Assembly (NCBI RefSeq): GCF_039545795.1
Contig: NZ_CP154260.1
Location: forward strand, 1,617,001-1,681,000
Reading direction: 5' to 3'
Length of the DNA stretch: 64,000 nucleotides
Origin: Chitinophaga niabensis
GTDB taxonomy: Bacteria; Bacteroidota; Bacteroidia; Chitinophagales; Chitinophagaceae
Both the position numbers and the translations under genes were made by a program. The notes under the pieces are model-generated. The model saw only the letters and a program-made list of their open reading frames with translations, ran no database searches and was not told the DNA's origin. The stretch's first letter is position 1. Each line of letters opens with the position of its first letter. Below are positions 37,100-46,400 of this stretch, in pieces.

Positions 37100-38263
37100 T
37101 TACTGTAACACGATCAGTTTCCTGCCTTCTATACGAAAATGCAATTCTGTTTTTCCAAGCATGGCCAGTAAGCCGTTTAACGGAACATCCCTGGTTATTT
37201 CCCCTTCAAATTCAATGTCAGGAATGCCTTTTTCATACACTACTTCAATATCGTACCAACGTTCCAGCTGGCGCATGATCTCAGCGAGAGAAGCTCCTTC
37301 GAAATAGAACAAGCCGTTCTTCCAGGCGATGGCTTTATCTATATTGGCCTTTTCAATAACTTTTATCCCGGGTGCACCGGCTATTTGGGCCTGCTGGCCG
37401 GGTTGAAGGATCACATTCCCTGATGCGGTTTCATATGGTGCTACACGCACAGATCCTTCCAGCAGGGTAGTAGCAATCGCTTTCTCGTTTTCGTAAGCAT
37501 TCACATTAAAATGTGTACCCAGCACTTTTATCTCCGCTTTATTGTTTACGATCACCCTGAAAGGCATTTCGGCATTTTTCGCCACCTCGAAATAAGCCTC
37601 ACCGGTAACCTCCACTTTTCTTTCGCTGCCGGCAAATGCTGTAGGATACCGTATTGAACTGGCTGTATTCAGCCATACTTGTGTGCCATCAGGTAAGGTC
37701 ACCTGGAACTGCCTGCCCTTAGGGGTAGCTATCGTATTAAATACAATTTCTCCGGATCCGTTTTCGTCAGGGGCATAGGTAAGCTGGCCGTTCGTTAACA
37801 CGATACTGGCGCCTTTTTGTTTAGCGATCACACCATTGCCCAGGCTGTCCAGTACCACCTGGGAACCATCGGCCAGTGTGAGAATGGCGCCTTGTTTGCC
37901 GGGAGTTATCACTGTTGTTATAGCAGCCTGAGGTGTATTTTTCTTTTGGGTAGTCCAAAGGTAACTGCCTGCAGCAAGCAGCAGGATGATAGAAGCTGCA
38001 GCCCAGCTAAGGCTTCTGCGGGGCAGGGAACGAACACGGTGTTGGACCCTGTCGCTGTTGAGGGAACGTTCCAGCAGGGGCAATAGCGCTTTATCCTGCA
38101 CGGTGTCCATGTCCAGTTCGCCTGCCATTTCTTCAAAAACAGCCTGCAATGCCTCCTGGTGCACCGGGTCATGTAAGAGACGCTGAAATTCCTCCTGCTC
38201 TGTTTCGCTAAGGCTTTTTTTCAGGTATTGACCGGCCAGGTAATATATACGTGTATTGTCCAT
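37100..38263 (-). CDS. FecR-family anti-sigma factor with DUF4974 tail
   Basis: A 387-residue inner-membrane protein: cytosolic N-terminus (about 1-82), one transmembrane helix (about 84-103, SLSWAAASIILLLAAGSYLW), FecR domain (about 180-280, GRQFQVTLPDGTQVWLNTASSIRYPTAF, GEAYFEVAKNAEMPFRVIV) and a C-terminal DUF4974 domain (about 315-387, LFYFEGASLAEIMRQLERWYDIEVVYEKG). It lies 46 bases after the ECF sigma gene and 121 bases before the STN-SusC it should sense. Confidence 0.92.
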   Translation of the reverse strand: MDNTRIYYLAGQYLKKSLSETEQEEFQRLLHDPVHQEALQAVFEEMAGELDMDTVQDKALLPLLERSLNSDRVQHRVRSLPRRSLSWAAASIILLLAAGSYLWTTQKKNTPQAAITTVITPGKQGAILTLADGSQVVLDSLGNGVIAKQKGASIVLTNGQLTYAPDENGSGEIVFNTIATPKGRQFQVTLPDGTQVWLNTASSIRYPTAFAGSERKVEVTGEAYFEVAKNAEMPFRVIVNNKAEIKVLGTHFNVNAYENEKAIATTLLEGSVRVAPYETASGNVILQPGQQAQIAGAPGIKVIEKANIDKAIAWKNGLFYFEGASLAEIMRQLERWYDIEVVYEKGIPDIEFEGEITRDVPLNGLLAMLGKTELHFRIEGRKLIVLQ

Positions 38264-38309
38264 GCGCTGTTAATAAGATGCGGGAGAAAATGAGTTGTCA
38301 CTATCGGCT

Positions 38310-38894
38310 CTAAAAAAACAATAAAAATATAATGGCAGGTAACTGTACCGAGTCCGGCAGAAAGCTGCGGATCGTTTGCAGGGCAGCGCTGATGGCATTG
38401 CGCACATACCCGTCTGAAAGGCCAAGCTGAGCGGCTATTTCTTTCGTGGCCATACCTTTTCCCCTGCTCAATTCATAGATAGTCCTGCGCTGGGAGGGCA
38501 TAACCTGCAGGGCCTGTTTCACTGCCTGTTGTATTTCCTTGACTGAAATGGCCTGCAGGGCATGGTTAAAACTTGTGCCTCCCGGCTCAAGGCCTTCCAG
38601 TTTACTATTATACAACGAAGTTTTACGGAGATATTGTAAACATTCATGGATGGTGATCTTCCTGAGCCAGGCGCCGGGGTGTTGCACCTCTTTTAAGCGG
38701 TCCCTGTTCAACCATAGTTTTATGAAAACTTCCTGTACCACCTCCTGTTTTGCCGGTTCGCTATGAAGCATCCGCAAAGCAATTAAGGCTAGTGGTGTGG
38801 AGTAAAGATTAAATAAGGTGGCAAAAGCAGTTTCGTCCCCCTCGGCAATACGCAAAAACAGTTCCTTATCACTATATGGTTGGTTAGATGACAA
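38310..38894 (-). CDS. ECF RNA polymerase sigma-70 factor
   Basis: A 194-residue protein with sigma region 2 (FATLFNLYSTPLALIALRMLHSEPAKQEVVQEVFIKLWLNRDRL) and region 4 (MPSQRRTIYELSRGKGMATKEIAAQLGLSDGYVRNAISAALQTIRSF), ending in a hydrophobic tail. It heads the sigma-FecR-SusC-SusD series of locus C and is held inactive by the FecR protein until substrate reaches SusC, by analogy with Fec-type systems. Confidence 0.92.
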   Translation of the reverse strand: MSSNQPYSDKELFLRIAEGDETAFATLFNLYSTPLALIALRMLHSEPAKQEVVQEVFIKLWLNRDRLKEVQHPGAWLRKITIHECLQYLRKTSLYNSKLEGLEPGGTSFNHALQAISVKEIQQAVKQALQVMPSQRRTIYELSRGKGMATKEIAAQLGLSDGYVRNAISAALQTIRSFLPDSVQLPAIIFLLFF

Positions 38895-38969
38895 TTATCT
38901 ATAATTAGAAGATTATTCTGCGCAAACTAGGGCAAAATTCCATAAGTAGGTAATAATTGCAGGCAATAA

Positions 38970-39002
38970 AAAAGGTTTAGCAGCATTTCCGCCGCTAAAC
39001 CC
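38970..39002 (-). terminator. Intrinsic terminator of locus D
   Basis: On the minus strand, GGTTTAGCGGC pairs with GCTGCTAAACC (one mismatch, 6-base loop) and runs into TTTTTTATT. Plus coordinates of the arms are 38974-38984 and 38991-39002. It follows the DUF4302-like gene by about 20 bases and separates loci D and C. Confidence 0.85.
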
Positions 39003-39023
39003 TCCTTATAAGAAAAAGATATT

Positions 39024-40085
39024 TTAGTCCTTCACAAAGGTGATATCCTTCGCAGATCCATCATTATTGTTAACCGTCATGGTCACCAAAACAGTTCCGG
39101 ATGGAGCAGTGAGCGGATTACCATTGAAGAAGCTTTTCACCGTTACGATCTTTGCAGATTTTAATACATCCGGCATCACCGCAGTACCCACTCCGTTTGC
39201 GGAAAAACCGAAACCTTTTTTAGCATCAAAGTCCTGATTGAATGCTCTGTAGAAGAAATCGAGCCCTGACCTGAATCCAGCAGGCGTGGCTATAGCCGTT
39301 CCGTCTACTCTCAGAGAAACCAGTGCTTTTGAGGGGTTCACTCTCATGAGGATGTTAGACCCATTCATAAAGTTCAGGGGTGTTTCGATTGTTTTGTACA
39401 AGGTGGATTTTTTATTTGCATTGTTGGCATAATATCCATCTAAGATTACAGTATCCGGTACAGCCCTCATCACCCTGAAATCAAAATCAAGTGCGCCATT
39501 CTCCTTTAAAAAAGACAGCAGGGAACTGTTATGAAAAGTAAGGCTCAGTTGCACCGGGCCGTTCATGTCAAATGCACCATCTGTTTCTTCTACGTATACG
39601 CCCTGAGAATTAAAGCCCGGATAATTGGGTAATAAAGCCAGGGTCCTGTTTTTGAAAGTGATATTGGCCGGGTTTTCCAGTATGTCCCTCAGCTGATTAT
39701 CCGGGTACGGGGCAAAAGTATTGATCAGAGAAAGTGCCTGGGCAGATTCTGTGGGTGTTAAGGTTCCCGAAGCCCGTAACTTTCGCAGATCTTCTACAAT
39801 TCCATCTGCGAATATAGAATAGATATTAGCGGTAGAATCTTTAAAGAACTGCAGCAATATGCTTGGAAATGGATTGCCCGTGAGGGTGCTGGGCATTTCC
39901 CAGGCCCAAAGCGCATCCTCATTGTCCGTCAGCACCTTGAACGCGGCCACTTTATCCTTCTCGAAAGTGTTGGCATCCGCCGGTTTGGTGTAATCCAGTT
40001 TCTTCTGACAGGAGAAGGAGACTGTGGCTATCACAGCCAGGGCTATCACTGCCGGTTTATGTAGTATTTTGATAAGTCTGTTCAT
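39024..40085 (-). CDS. Exported lipoprotein, DUF4302-like
   Basis: About 353 residues from the ATG at 40083-40085, which starts a clean lipoprotein signal (MNRLIKILHKPAVIALAVIATVSFSC); a longer frame reaches 40121. The layout, an N-terminal segment with 'ALWAWEMP...ILLQFFKDSTANIYSIF' and a second half with 'LDFDFRVMRAVPDTVILDGYYANNANKKSTLYKTIE', resembles the DUF4302 family, whose genes commonly stand beside zinc-metallohydrolase lipoproteins and SusC/SusD. The match is by pattern and context only. No catalytic motif is visible. It is the last gene of locus D, 45 bases after the metallohydrolase. Confidence 0.6.
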   Translation of the reverse strand: MNRLIKILHKPAVIALAVIATVSFSCQKKLDYTKPADANTFEKDKVAAFKVLTDNEDALWAWEMPSTLTGNPFPSILLQFFKDSTANIYSIFADGIVEDLRKLRASGTLTPTESAQALSLINTFAPYPDNQLRDILENPANITFKNRTLALLPNYPGFNSQGVYVEETDGAFDMNGPVQLSLTFHNSSLLSFLKENGALDFDFRVMRAVPDTVILDGYYANNANKKSTLYKTIETPLNFMNGSNILMRVNPSKALVSLRVDGTAIATPAGFRSGLDFFYRAFNQDFDAKKGFGFSANGVGTAVMPDVLKSAKIVTVKSFFNGNPLTAPSGTVLVTMTVNNNDGSAKDITFVKD

Positions 40086-40130
40086 AAAGAATAAATGATA
40101 GATTTTGAAATAGCTGAACAATAGTCTCTA

Positions 40131-41084
40131 CTATTCATATTTTCTTTTCAATGCAATCAAACGGTCCTTTACGGATTGTTTGGTCAGATAATTCCTCAGA
40201 GAAGTAATAGGAATACCAAGGTCAGTAAAGTACTTCGTTACCAGCTGGTGTTTAGCCCTGGTGGTATCGTTCCTCAAGTAATTTTGTTGCATTTCCGCGT
40301 CCGATTTCCAGATAATGGTCTGTACGTACGTGGCAAAATCCTCATGTTCATTCTGCATGCCATAAGGGATATAGAATCCTTTGGAAATAGCGGTGGCCAG
40401 TGAGAGCCTGAGGTATTGGTTAGAGCCCCGTAGGTATTCCACTTTTGATGGCTTCTCAAATCCCACAGGGATCTGGTGTTTGCTGTCCAGGTAATGGGTG
40501 TATTCATGGTAAATGAACCCGATCAGTCCTGCATCGTCCGGGAAGCTGGATGGGGCGGCGTCATAGATAGCCTCCATATAATCCGCATCCGCAGTAGGCC
40601 CTGTAGCCCGGATCACTTCTCCAAAAGGTGTAAGTCCTCCCAGAGTAAGCCTGTTGGGTTGGATATTACCAGCCTGGCCGGCAGTAGATTCTCCGAAATC
40701 TTCAGCACCTCCGTAGTTAAGGCCATTTCCTATCAGCAGGATCCTTACCGGTGTTTCCGTTTTAGCGGTAAGGCGTGGACCTGATACGGAGTCCATGGCT
40801 TTAAAGAAAAGTTCCTCCAGTAACTCAATATAGGGCAGTACATCTTCTGTGTTGGCAGGGTTGGCTACTACATCCGGCGCGTAGGCGAAACGGTTCCATT
40901 TGTATTCAATGATCACACCATATCTGTCAAAGATGTCTTTCTGTTTTACTCCCAGCGGGGTCCGCGTATCAAATACAGGTGGCGGGTCCACTTCTGCAGT
41001 AAGCGCGGCTTCCTTTTTCCTACAGGCTATCAGCCCTATAACCAGGCAGATCAGGATCAGAGCAGGAATTTTATAGTTATTCAT
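40131..41084 (-). CDS. Substrate-import-associated zinc metallohydrolase lipoprotein (HExxH)
   Basis: About 317 residues from the ATG at 41082-41084, giving the lipoprotein signal MNNYKIPALILICLVIGLIAC; an in-frame ATG at 41105 is an alternative. The zinc motif HEYTH is at residues 193-197, followed by HYLDSKHQIPVGFEKP. A downstream NEHEDFATYVQ (about 245-255) offers the third, glutamate ligand, as in gluzincins. This matches the family of zinc metallohydrolase lipoproteins encoded with TonB-dependent SusC/SusD importers. It is probably anchored at the outer membrane and processes a peptide-containing or other imported substrate. It follows susD after 28 bases. Confidence 0.85.
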   Translation of the reverse strand: MNNYKIPALILICLVIGLIACRKKEAALTAEVDPPPVFDTRTPLGVKQKDIFDRYGVIIEYKWNRFAYAPDVVANPANTEDVLPYIELLEELFFKAMDSVSGPRLTAKTETPVRILLIGNGLNYGGAEDFGESTAGQAGNIQPNRLTLGGLTPFGEVIRATGPTADADYMEAIYDAAPSSFPDDAGLIGFIYHEYTHYLDSKHQIPVGFEKPSKVEYLRGSNQYLRLSLATAISKGFYIPYGMQNEHEDFATYVQTIIWKSDAEMQQNYLRNDTTRAKHQLVTKYFTDLGIPITSLRNYLTKQSVKDRLIALKRKYE

Positions 41085-41112
41085 CGTAAAGCAATTTAAG
41101 TTCATGTAATGA

Positions 41113-42588
41113 TTAGTTAAGGCCCGGGTTACGTGTTATTTCTTCTGTTGGCAGTTGAATAACATAGTCTTCGGGTTTGGTGCCATCGATCTTGTAGGTG
41201 CCTGAGCGGCCTACGTGTTCAACGGGTAATGAATGCCTTCTCATATCGAACCACCGCATTCCTTCACTGGAAAACCTGATCCTCTTTAATAAAATCAGAT
41301 TGGCTATAGCCATGGCCCTGGTAGTGAGTCCATTCAATTGGGTCACTTTGGTATTGGCTGTATTAGTAGAGAAGTTCTGATTTCTGATTAATAGGGTCAG
41401 GTCTGCTTTAGCGTTGTCATTGATACCATTACTTTTCTCAATTTCTGCTTCCGCCCTGTTAAACAACACTTCATCCACGGTGAGTAAGGGGATGTTCCCA
41501 TTCCTGGTACCGGTAGGCTGGAAGATCATTAACTTCTGTGGTACAAAGTCATTCATCAGTGCGCTGGTTTGGATAATGTAATCATTGGCATCATCCGCTC
41601 CGTTCTGCTGCATTACCTGCCTGGCAGGATAAGGGTACATGCCATGCCAGAAATAGGCCATCAGTTGATAGGTATTATTACCCATCATGATGTAGGCAGC
41701 ATTGCTAGGGTTGAAATAAGCGCTGGAGTACTGTGCATAATCCCTGATGGTTGTTCTCAGTTGGCCTACGTTTAGCGGTACGCTACGTCTTTGCAGCAGT
41801 TGAGTGGAATACTGGATGCATTTATCCCAATCTTTTTTGTTCAGGTATACGCGGGACAATAAAGCCAGGATGGCTTCCCTGCTGAATGTAAACTGTGGGT
41901 TGCTGGCTTCTGAATCATTTACCAGGTTAAGGGCAGCCAGCAGGTCTGTTTCCACAGATGCATAGATAGCCTGTACACTTGCTTGTTTATAAGGTACAAC
42001 AGGCGCACCGTCATAACTTTCCACAAACGGTATGCCTACATCATTTGCAGCAGTAGCGGGATTGTATTGTTTGGCAAACAGGTTCACGAGCATATAATTG
42101 CAATATGCCCGGATGGCCAATGCTTTCCCAGTGATGACAGCTATGCTCCTGGCTTCAGCATCATTTGAAGGCTTGTATTCCTTTGCCTTTTTGATAATAA
42201 GCAATGAATTGATGATACAATTATAATATCTCCTGAAAGCGGAAACAGGATTAAACCCGCTGCTTAAAAAGCGGTTGGCAGAGAGGGATTGCCGGGTAAT
42301 CGCCAGTTCAAATATGGGCAGCAGTTGTTCTACCGCCTGTTCCACATTATGGCCTGCCAGGTCCCGGAAAATATAGTCATCGGACATGATATCCGTAAAA
42401 TGATGATCGGAGTATGGCTGCAACTGATTCAGCGTTTTTTCCATATCAGGAATGGTGGTGATCAGCGTTCTGTTATCCACCGGTTCTTCCAGGAATTTGG
42501 AACAGGAGCTGATGGCCAGTATTCCCATGAATACGCCCGCCAGTATAAACCGGGAAGATCGGACGCGATATATGTTTCTATTTTTCAT
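41113..42588 (-). CDS. RagB/SusD family nutrient-uptake lipoprotein
   Basis: A 491-residue lipoprotein (signal ends AISSC, Cys29). SusD features are KFLEEPVDNRTLITTIPDMEKTLNQL, the GKALAIRAYCNYMLVNLFAKQYN helix and the C-terminal EEITRNPGLN. The N-terminus is of the branch in which each such SusD is found with a zinc metallohydrolase. The SusC partner is 41 bases upstream on the same strand. Confidence 0.93.
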   Translation of the reverse strand: MKNRNIYRVRSSRFILAGVFMGILAISSCSKFLEEPVDNRTLITTIPDMEKTLNQLQPYSDHHFTDIMSDDYIFRDLAGHNVEQAVEQLLPIFELAITRQSLSANRFLSSGFNPVSAFRRYYNCIINSLLIIKKAKEYKPSNDAEARSIAVITGKALAIRAYCNYMLVNLFAKQYNPATAANDVGIPFVESYDGAPVVPYKQASVQAIYASVETDLLAALNLVNDSEASNPQFTFSREAILALLSRVYLNKKDWDKCIQYSTQLLQRRSVPLNVGQLRTTIRDYAQYSSAYFNPSNAAYIMMGNNTYQLMAYFWHGMYPYPARQVMQQNGADDANDYIIQTSALMNDFVPQKLMIFQPTGTRNGNIPLLTVDEVLFNRAEAEIEKSNGINDNAKADLTLLIRNQNFSTNTANTKVTQLNGLTTRAMAIANLILLKRIRFSSEGMRWFDMRRHSLPVEHVGRSGTYKIDGTKPEDYVIQLPTEEITRNPGLN

Positions 42589-42629
42589 GCTGTTCTTTTT
42601 AAAGATGACTTTAAACTTTCGCGTTCCAT

Positions 42630-45600
42630 TTAGAAGGTAGCAGAAAGGTTAAACGTGAACGATTTTACCGGTGGCATATTCAGCCCTGTGAGCAGTGTTT
42701 CAGGATCCATGCCATTAAATCTTTCGGAAGCGAATACGGCAAGGTTGGAAGCTTCAAAGCCCACGGTAAAGTTTTGCATCTTCCACTGCCTGGCCAGCTG
42801 GCCAAAGTTATATTGCAGGGTAATGTTGCGGAGGCGGAGGTAAGAAGCATCGATAGTACGGATATCAGACCTGTTGTACACCGTATATACGGATGCATCA
42901 AAGTAGCCGGCATTAATATAGTCATCGACATCGGCCGGCAGCAGCAGCCGCGGAATGTTTGTATATTTCTCATCGCCTCGTGCACGCCATCTGTAAGCGA
43001 AATCACCCGGTGCGTTCTGATCATCCCGGTAGACGCTGGATAAAGTGCCTCCCCTGTAGTAATCAGCTTTACGTACCACATGCCCTGCATTGAATACAAA
43101 AGACACGCCGAGGGTAAAGTCTTTATACATAAAATTAGAATTGAAACCACCTGAATAAAGGGGATCCCTGCTGCCCTGGTAATTTACATCCACGAGGGTC
43201 CTGTTACTTTCGGAAAAGCCTGTCACAATTTTACCTGTAACATCATAATAGGTGGCCAGACCACTTTCATTCAACCCTGCAAAGCGGAAGGCATACAACC
43301 CTGTTAAAGGCATGCCCTTCAGCGGGAAGCCTTCGGAGGCTGTGGCATCGAATACGGAAGGGTTATTGCCCTGGTAGTCGGATAATACCTCATTCCTGTT
43401 ATATCCCACATTCACCATACCGGACCAGCTGAAGTCGCCGGCAATTTTGATGGCTTTAATGCCGATAGAGGCTTCAATTCCTTCGTTCTTCATATCAGCC
43501 CAGTTAAACAGCTTGGTGAGGTAGCCGGAAGAGGACTGTACGGGTTTATAGCCTACCAGGTCAAAATTCTTCCTGGAGTAATAGTTGAAAGTAACGTCCA
43601 CAGCATTAGCGAACACGAGATCGATACCGGTACTGAACATGTATTCCTTCTCAAATTCCAGATCTGAGTTCTCTGCTTCTACAATGTTCACCCCGGTAGT
43701 ATTATAGTCAGGGTAGGGTCTTACAATATTCTGATAATATGCCACGAGATCCGGACCGCGGTAGCCGGCATTTCCTCTGAGGCCATAGGAGACTCTTATT
43801 TTTCCGCTGCTGATCACATTTTTCAGGCTCTCCATAAAACCTTCTTCGGAGAAGTTCCAGGCGCCGCCTAATGCCCAGGTGGGTAAGAACCTGTTGCGGC
43901 TGGCCCTGCCTGATACGTTTGTTGCATCATTCCTTAAGGAGGCATCAAATGAATATTTGCCTTTGTAATTATAAGAAAGACTGGAGTAGTAGGATACGGC
44001 ATTGCGGGTAAAGTCGTTCACATAGGAAGCTGTACCCTGCAGGAGGTTCCTGCCGTTGTAAACCTTTCTTTCATCGTCCGGCATGTTGCTGCTAAGGAGC
44101 AATCTTTCATAAGCTAAAGGCGAAGAAGCAAACGTTTTGCTGTCCCCCCGGTAGCCATAACCTCTTGAGAAATTGGCGCTTTGTTTATTCTGCGTTACTT
44201 CCATACCAGCCATTACAGCCAGTCTGTGGTCATTCTTTTCAAGCGCGGTCCACTCCAGTTGTCCGCGCAGAGTATAGTATTTTGCTTCAATGGTTTCCTT
44301 GTCCAGGATACCTCCCTCCGGCAGAACCGTCTGTGGCAGCTCATAGGAAGGAGAGCCGGGCCTTTTATACAGGCGGGGATTATTTTCCAGGATCCTGAAA
44401 TCGTCTGCTCTGAATTGATTGGCAAAATTGGAATGTTCGGTCTGGATCTCATCTATGGTAGAGTTCGTAAACCGGGTATTGAACAGGGTCGTAAATTTCA
44501 GCTTGTCTGTAAACTTGTAATCCAGATTCAACTGCGCAGAGAAATCGGTACTACCCAATGAAACGTAGTTGTTGTCGATCTCTTCCAGGATATTAAAATC
44601 TGCATATCCCTTTTTGTAATATTCATATTTACCGTCTGATGCATAAGGTTTGGAAGCGCGGCTGGCATCTCTGGCATAGGTGAAGGGGTTTACCTGAATG
44701 CCTGGCTGCCTTTGTTCTCTTCTGGCATATTTCAGCATGATCTCTGCACCAAACTTACTTGTTACCTGCAGATTGTGTACAAGATTGGCGGTATATCTTT
44801 TGGTGTTTTCACCCCTTGTTTTACCGGGATCACCATAGTAGCTGAAAGACAGGCGGGTGGCGCTTTTTTCTCCCCCCTGGCTGAGGCTGATGGAATGCTG
44901 CTGCATGACGGAGTTCTTATACAGCTCATCAAACCAGTCTGTGTTCTGCGTTTTCAGGTCACGTATCATCTCCCGGTATTCCTGTTCCGTGATAAGGCGT
45001 CTATTGTACAGATCCATTGCTTTGGAAAGCGGTCCTGAGGTAGCAGCAGAGAAGTTCTGCAGGGTAGCGTCATATATGATGCCCAGTTCCTGGTTAAGCT
45101 CTATCTGATCTTTTGAGTTCAGCACATCGAAATCACGGATGGAAGGTTTAAGGCTCAGGGTGGAATTGAAAGTATAGTTCACCCGTAATGCCGAGTTCTT
45201 CCTGGCGCGTTTGGTGCTAATCACTATCACACCATTCACGGCACGGGTACCATACATGGCGGTAGCGGTAGCATCTTTTAATACGGTGATCTCCTCAATA
45301 TCTTCCGGGTTTACGTTGGAGAGCGCGCTGGCCAGCAGGTTCCGGGCATTACCTGCATAGAGTTCTGAAGGAACAATGTTAAGCGGTGCTTCCAGCGGAA
45401 CACCATCCAGTACCCACAGGGGCTCGTTGATACCACTGATGGAAGCGCTACCCCTCACCCTTATTTTAGGAGCAGTTCCAAATACGGAAGAGGTGGTTTG
45501 AACAGTAACGCCTGCCACTTGCCCCTGCAGCATTTTATCCAGGGTACCCAAGCTGGGAACTTTAACGTCAGCAGCTTTTACGGTAGTGGCTGCGCCCGCA

Positions 45601-46022
45601 TAGTTGATCTTTTTCAGGGTCTGGTAACCCGTGATCACCACTTCTTCCATGGCTCTTTGCGGCGCCAGCGTTATCCGGATATTGGTAGAGGAGCCTACTT
45701 TATATTCCTGGGTTTCATATCCGATCATGGATATTACCAGTACAGCATCGGGAGGAAGGTTATTTAAAACGAATGCACCATTCGCATCTGTAACAGTACC
45801 CTGCTGGGTACCTTTTATCTTAATACTGGCGCCGATCAGCAGTTCTCCTTTCTGGTCCCTGATCGTGCCCCGCAGATCAATTACAGCCCGGGCAGTCTTC
45901 GCATAACCACCATTGCCATCAGGCATAACAGCAGTTACACGCGCAAAAACGCTTCCGCTAAATAATAGTTGTACAACCACTATGCAGCAGAGGCGGGAAA
46001 ATTGAGAGTAAGATTTTCTCAT
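42630..46022 (-). CDS. SusC/RagA TonB-dependent transporter without STN domain
   Basis: A 1130-residue outer-membrane transporter: signal peptide, carboxypeptidase-regulatory-like domain (about 48-120, IDLRGTIRDQKGELLIGASIKIKG), plug (EEVVITGYQ, LWVLDGVPLEAPLN, ITVLKDATATAMYGTRAVNGVI) and barrel ending SFTFNLSATF. The variant plug ('GYQTLKKINYAGAATTV', 'LNIVPSELYAGNARNLLASALSNVNPEDIEE') marks the branch paired with zinc-metallohydrolase lipoproteins. There is no adjacent sigma/FecR or kinase, so its control is unclear; the upstream region has notable repeats (46063-46194). Confidence 0.95.
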   Translation of the reverse strand: MRKSYSQFSRLCCIVVVQLLFSGSVFARVTAVMPDGNGGYAKTARAVIDLRGTIRDQKGELLIGASIKIKGTQQGTVTDANGAFVLNNLPPDAVLVISMIGYETQEYKVGSSTNIRITLAPQRAMEEVVITGYQTLKKINYAGAATTVKAADVKVPSLGTLDKMLQGQVAGVTVQTTSSVFGTAPKIRVRGSASISGINEPLWVLDGVPLEAPLNIVPSELYAGNARNLLASALSNVNPEDIEEITVLKDATATAMYGTRAVNGVIVISTKRARKNSALRVNYTFNSTLSLKPSIRDFDVLNSKDQIELNQELGIIYDATLQNFSAATSGPLSKAMDLYNRRLITEQEYREMIRDLKTQNTDWFDELYKNSVMQQHSISLSQGGEKSATRLSFSYYGDPGKTRGENTKRYTANLVHNLQVTSKFGAEIMLKYARREQRQPGIQVNPFTYARDASRASKPYASDGKYEYYKKGYADFNILEEIDNNYVSLGSTDFSAQLNLDYKFTDKLKFTTLFNTRFTNSTIDEIQTEHSNFANQFRADDFRILENNPRLYKRPGSPSYELPQTVLPEGGILDKETIEAKYYTLRGQLEWTALEKNDHRLAVMAGMEVTQNKQSANFSRGYGYRGDSKTFASSPLAYERLLLSSNMPDDERKVYNGRNLLQGTASYVNDFTRNAVSYYSSLSYNYKGKYSFDASLRNDATNVSGRASRNRFLPTWALGGAWNFSEEGFMESLKNVISSGKIRVSYGLRGNAGYRGPDLVAYYQNIVRPYPDYNTTGVNIVEAENSDLEFEKEYMFSTGIDLVFANAVDVTFNYYSRKNFDLVGYKPVQSSSGYLTKLFNWADMKNEGIEASIGIKAIKIAGDFSWSGMVNVGYNRNEVLSDYQGNNPSVFDATASEGFPLKGMPLTGLYAFRFAGLNESGLATYYDVTGKIVTGFSESNRTLVDVNYQGSRDPLYSGGFNSNFMYKDFTLGVSFVFNAGHVVRKADYYRGGTLSSVYRDDQNAPGDFAYRWRARGDEKYTNIPRLLLPADVDDYINAGYFDASVYTVYNRSDIRTIDASYLRLRNITLQYNFGQLARQWKMQNFTVGFEASNLAVFASERFNGMDPETLLTGLNMPPVKSFTFNLSATF

Positions 46023-46400
46023 GTTGCAGTTTTATTTTTTTACTTGATAGGATGTTGCTTCAGTTCTTACAGAACCGTTCTGGACAATTAATGCTGCGAA
46101 CTGAATTTGGTTGACACATTGCATGCAGTGCAGAGCAGGATTCCGGGATAATACAATCATAATATTGAATATACTTTGGTCTAACAATCATAATAATGAG
46201 CAGCTATCAACTTCACAAAGTAGGGACCGCCTCTCATGGTTTTCTATCTGTAAACAACACCGCGGGGTGATTTTGGTTATTCTTTACTGTCCGTTTCCCC
46301 GGGTTACAGAGGAAAAAGCTATCTGCAAACAAATTAACAAAAATTTGTTAGAAAAGGGGGGATAATTTATTACATTCTTTGGTGCTCTGAGCCTTGTGTA
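46023..46400. promoter_or_regulatory. Gene-free 378-base region upstream of locus D
   Basis: It holds the promoter and leader of the SusC gene (read on minus) and the 3' flank of the HxlR gene. Visible elements are overlapping half-sites GTTCT/AGAAC/GTTCT (46063-46081), forming two alternative short palindromes; an 11-base direct repeat ACAATCATAAT at 46153 and 46184 (31-base step); and an A/T-rich stretch before the SusC start. No gene is supported in it. Confidence 0.5.

Noticed and set aside
42680..43150. 156-codon minus-strand frame within the SusC gene
   Set aside because: It is an out-of-frame shadow of a well-supported SusC gene with no recognisable features; similar long shadows in other SusC and sulfatase genes were also dropped.
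46111..46365. 84-codon plus-strand frame in the region upstream of locus D
   Set aside because: Composition is not protein-like, there is no ribosome-binding site or motif, and the region carries the regulatory repeats and promoter of a minus-strand gene.
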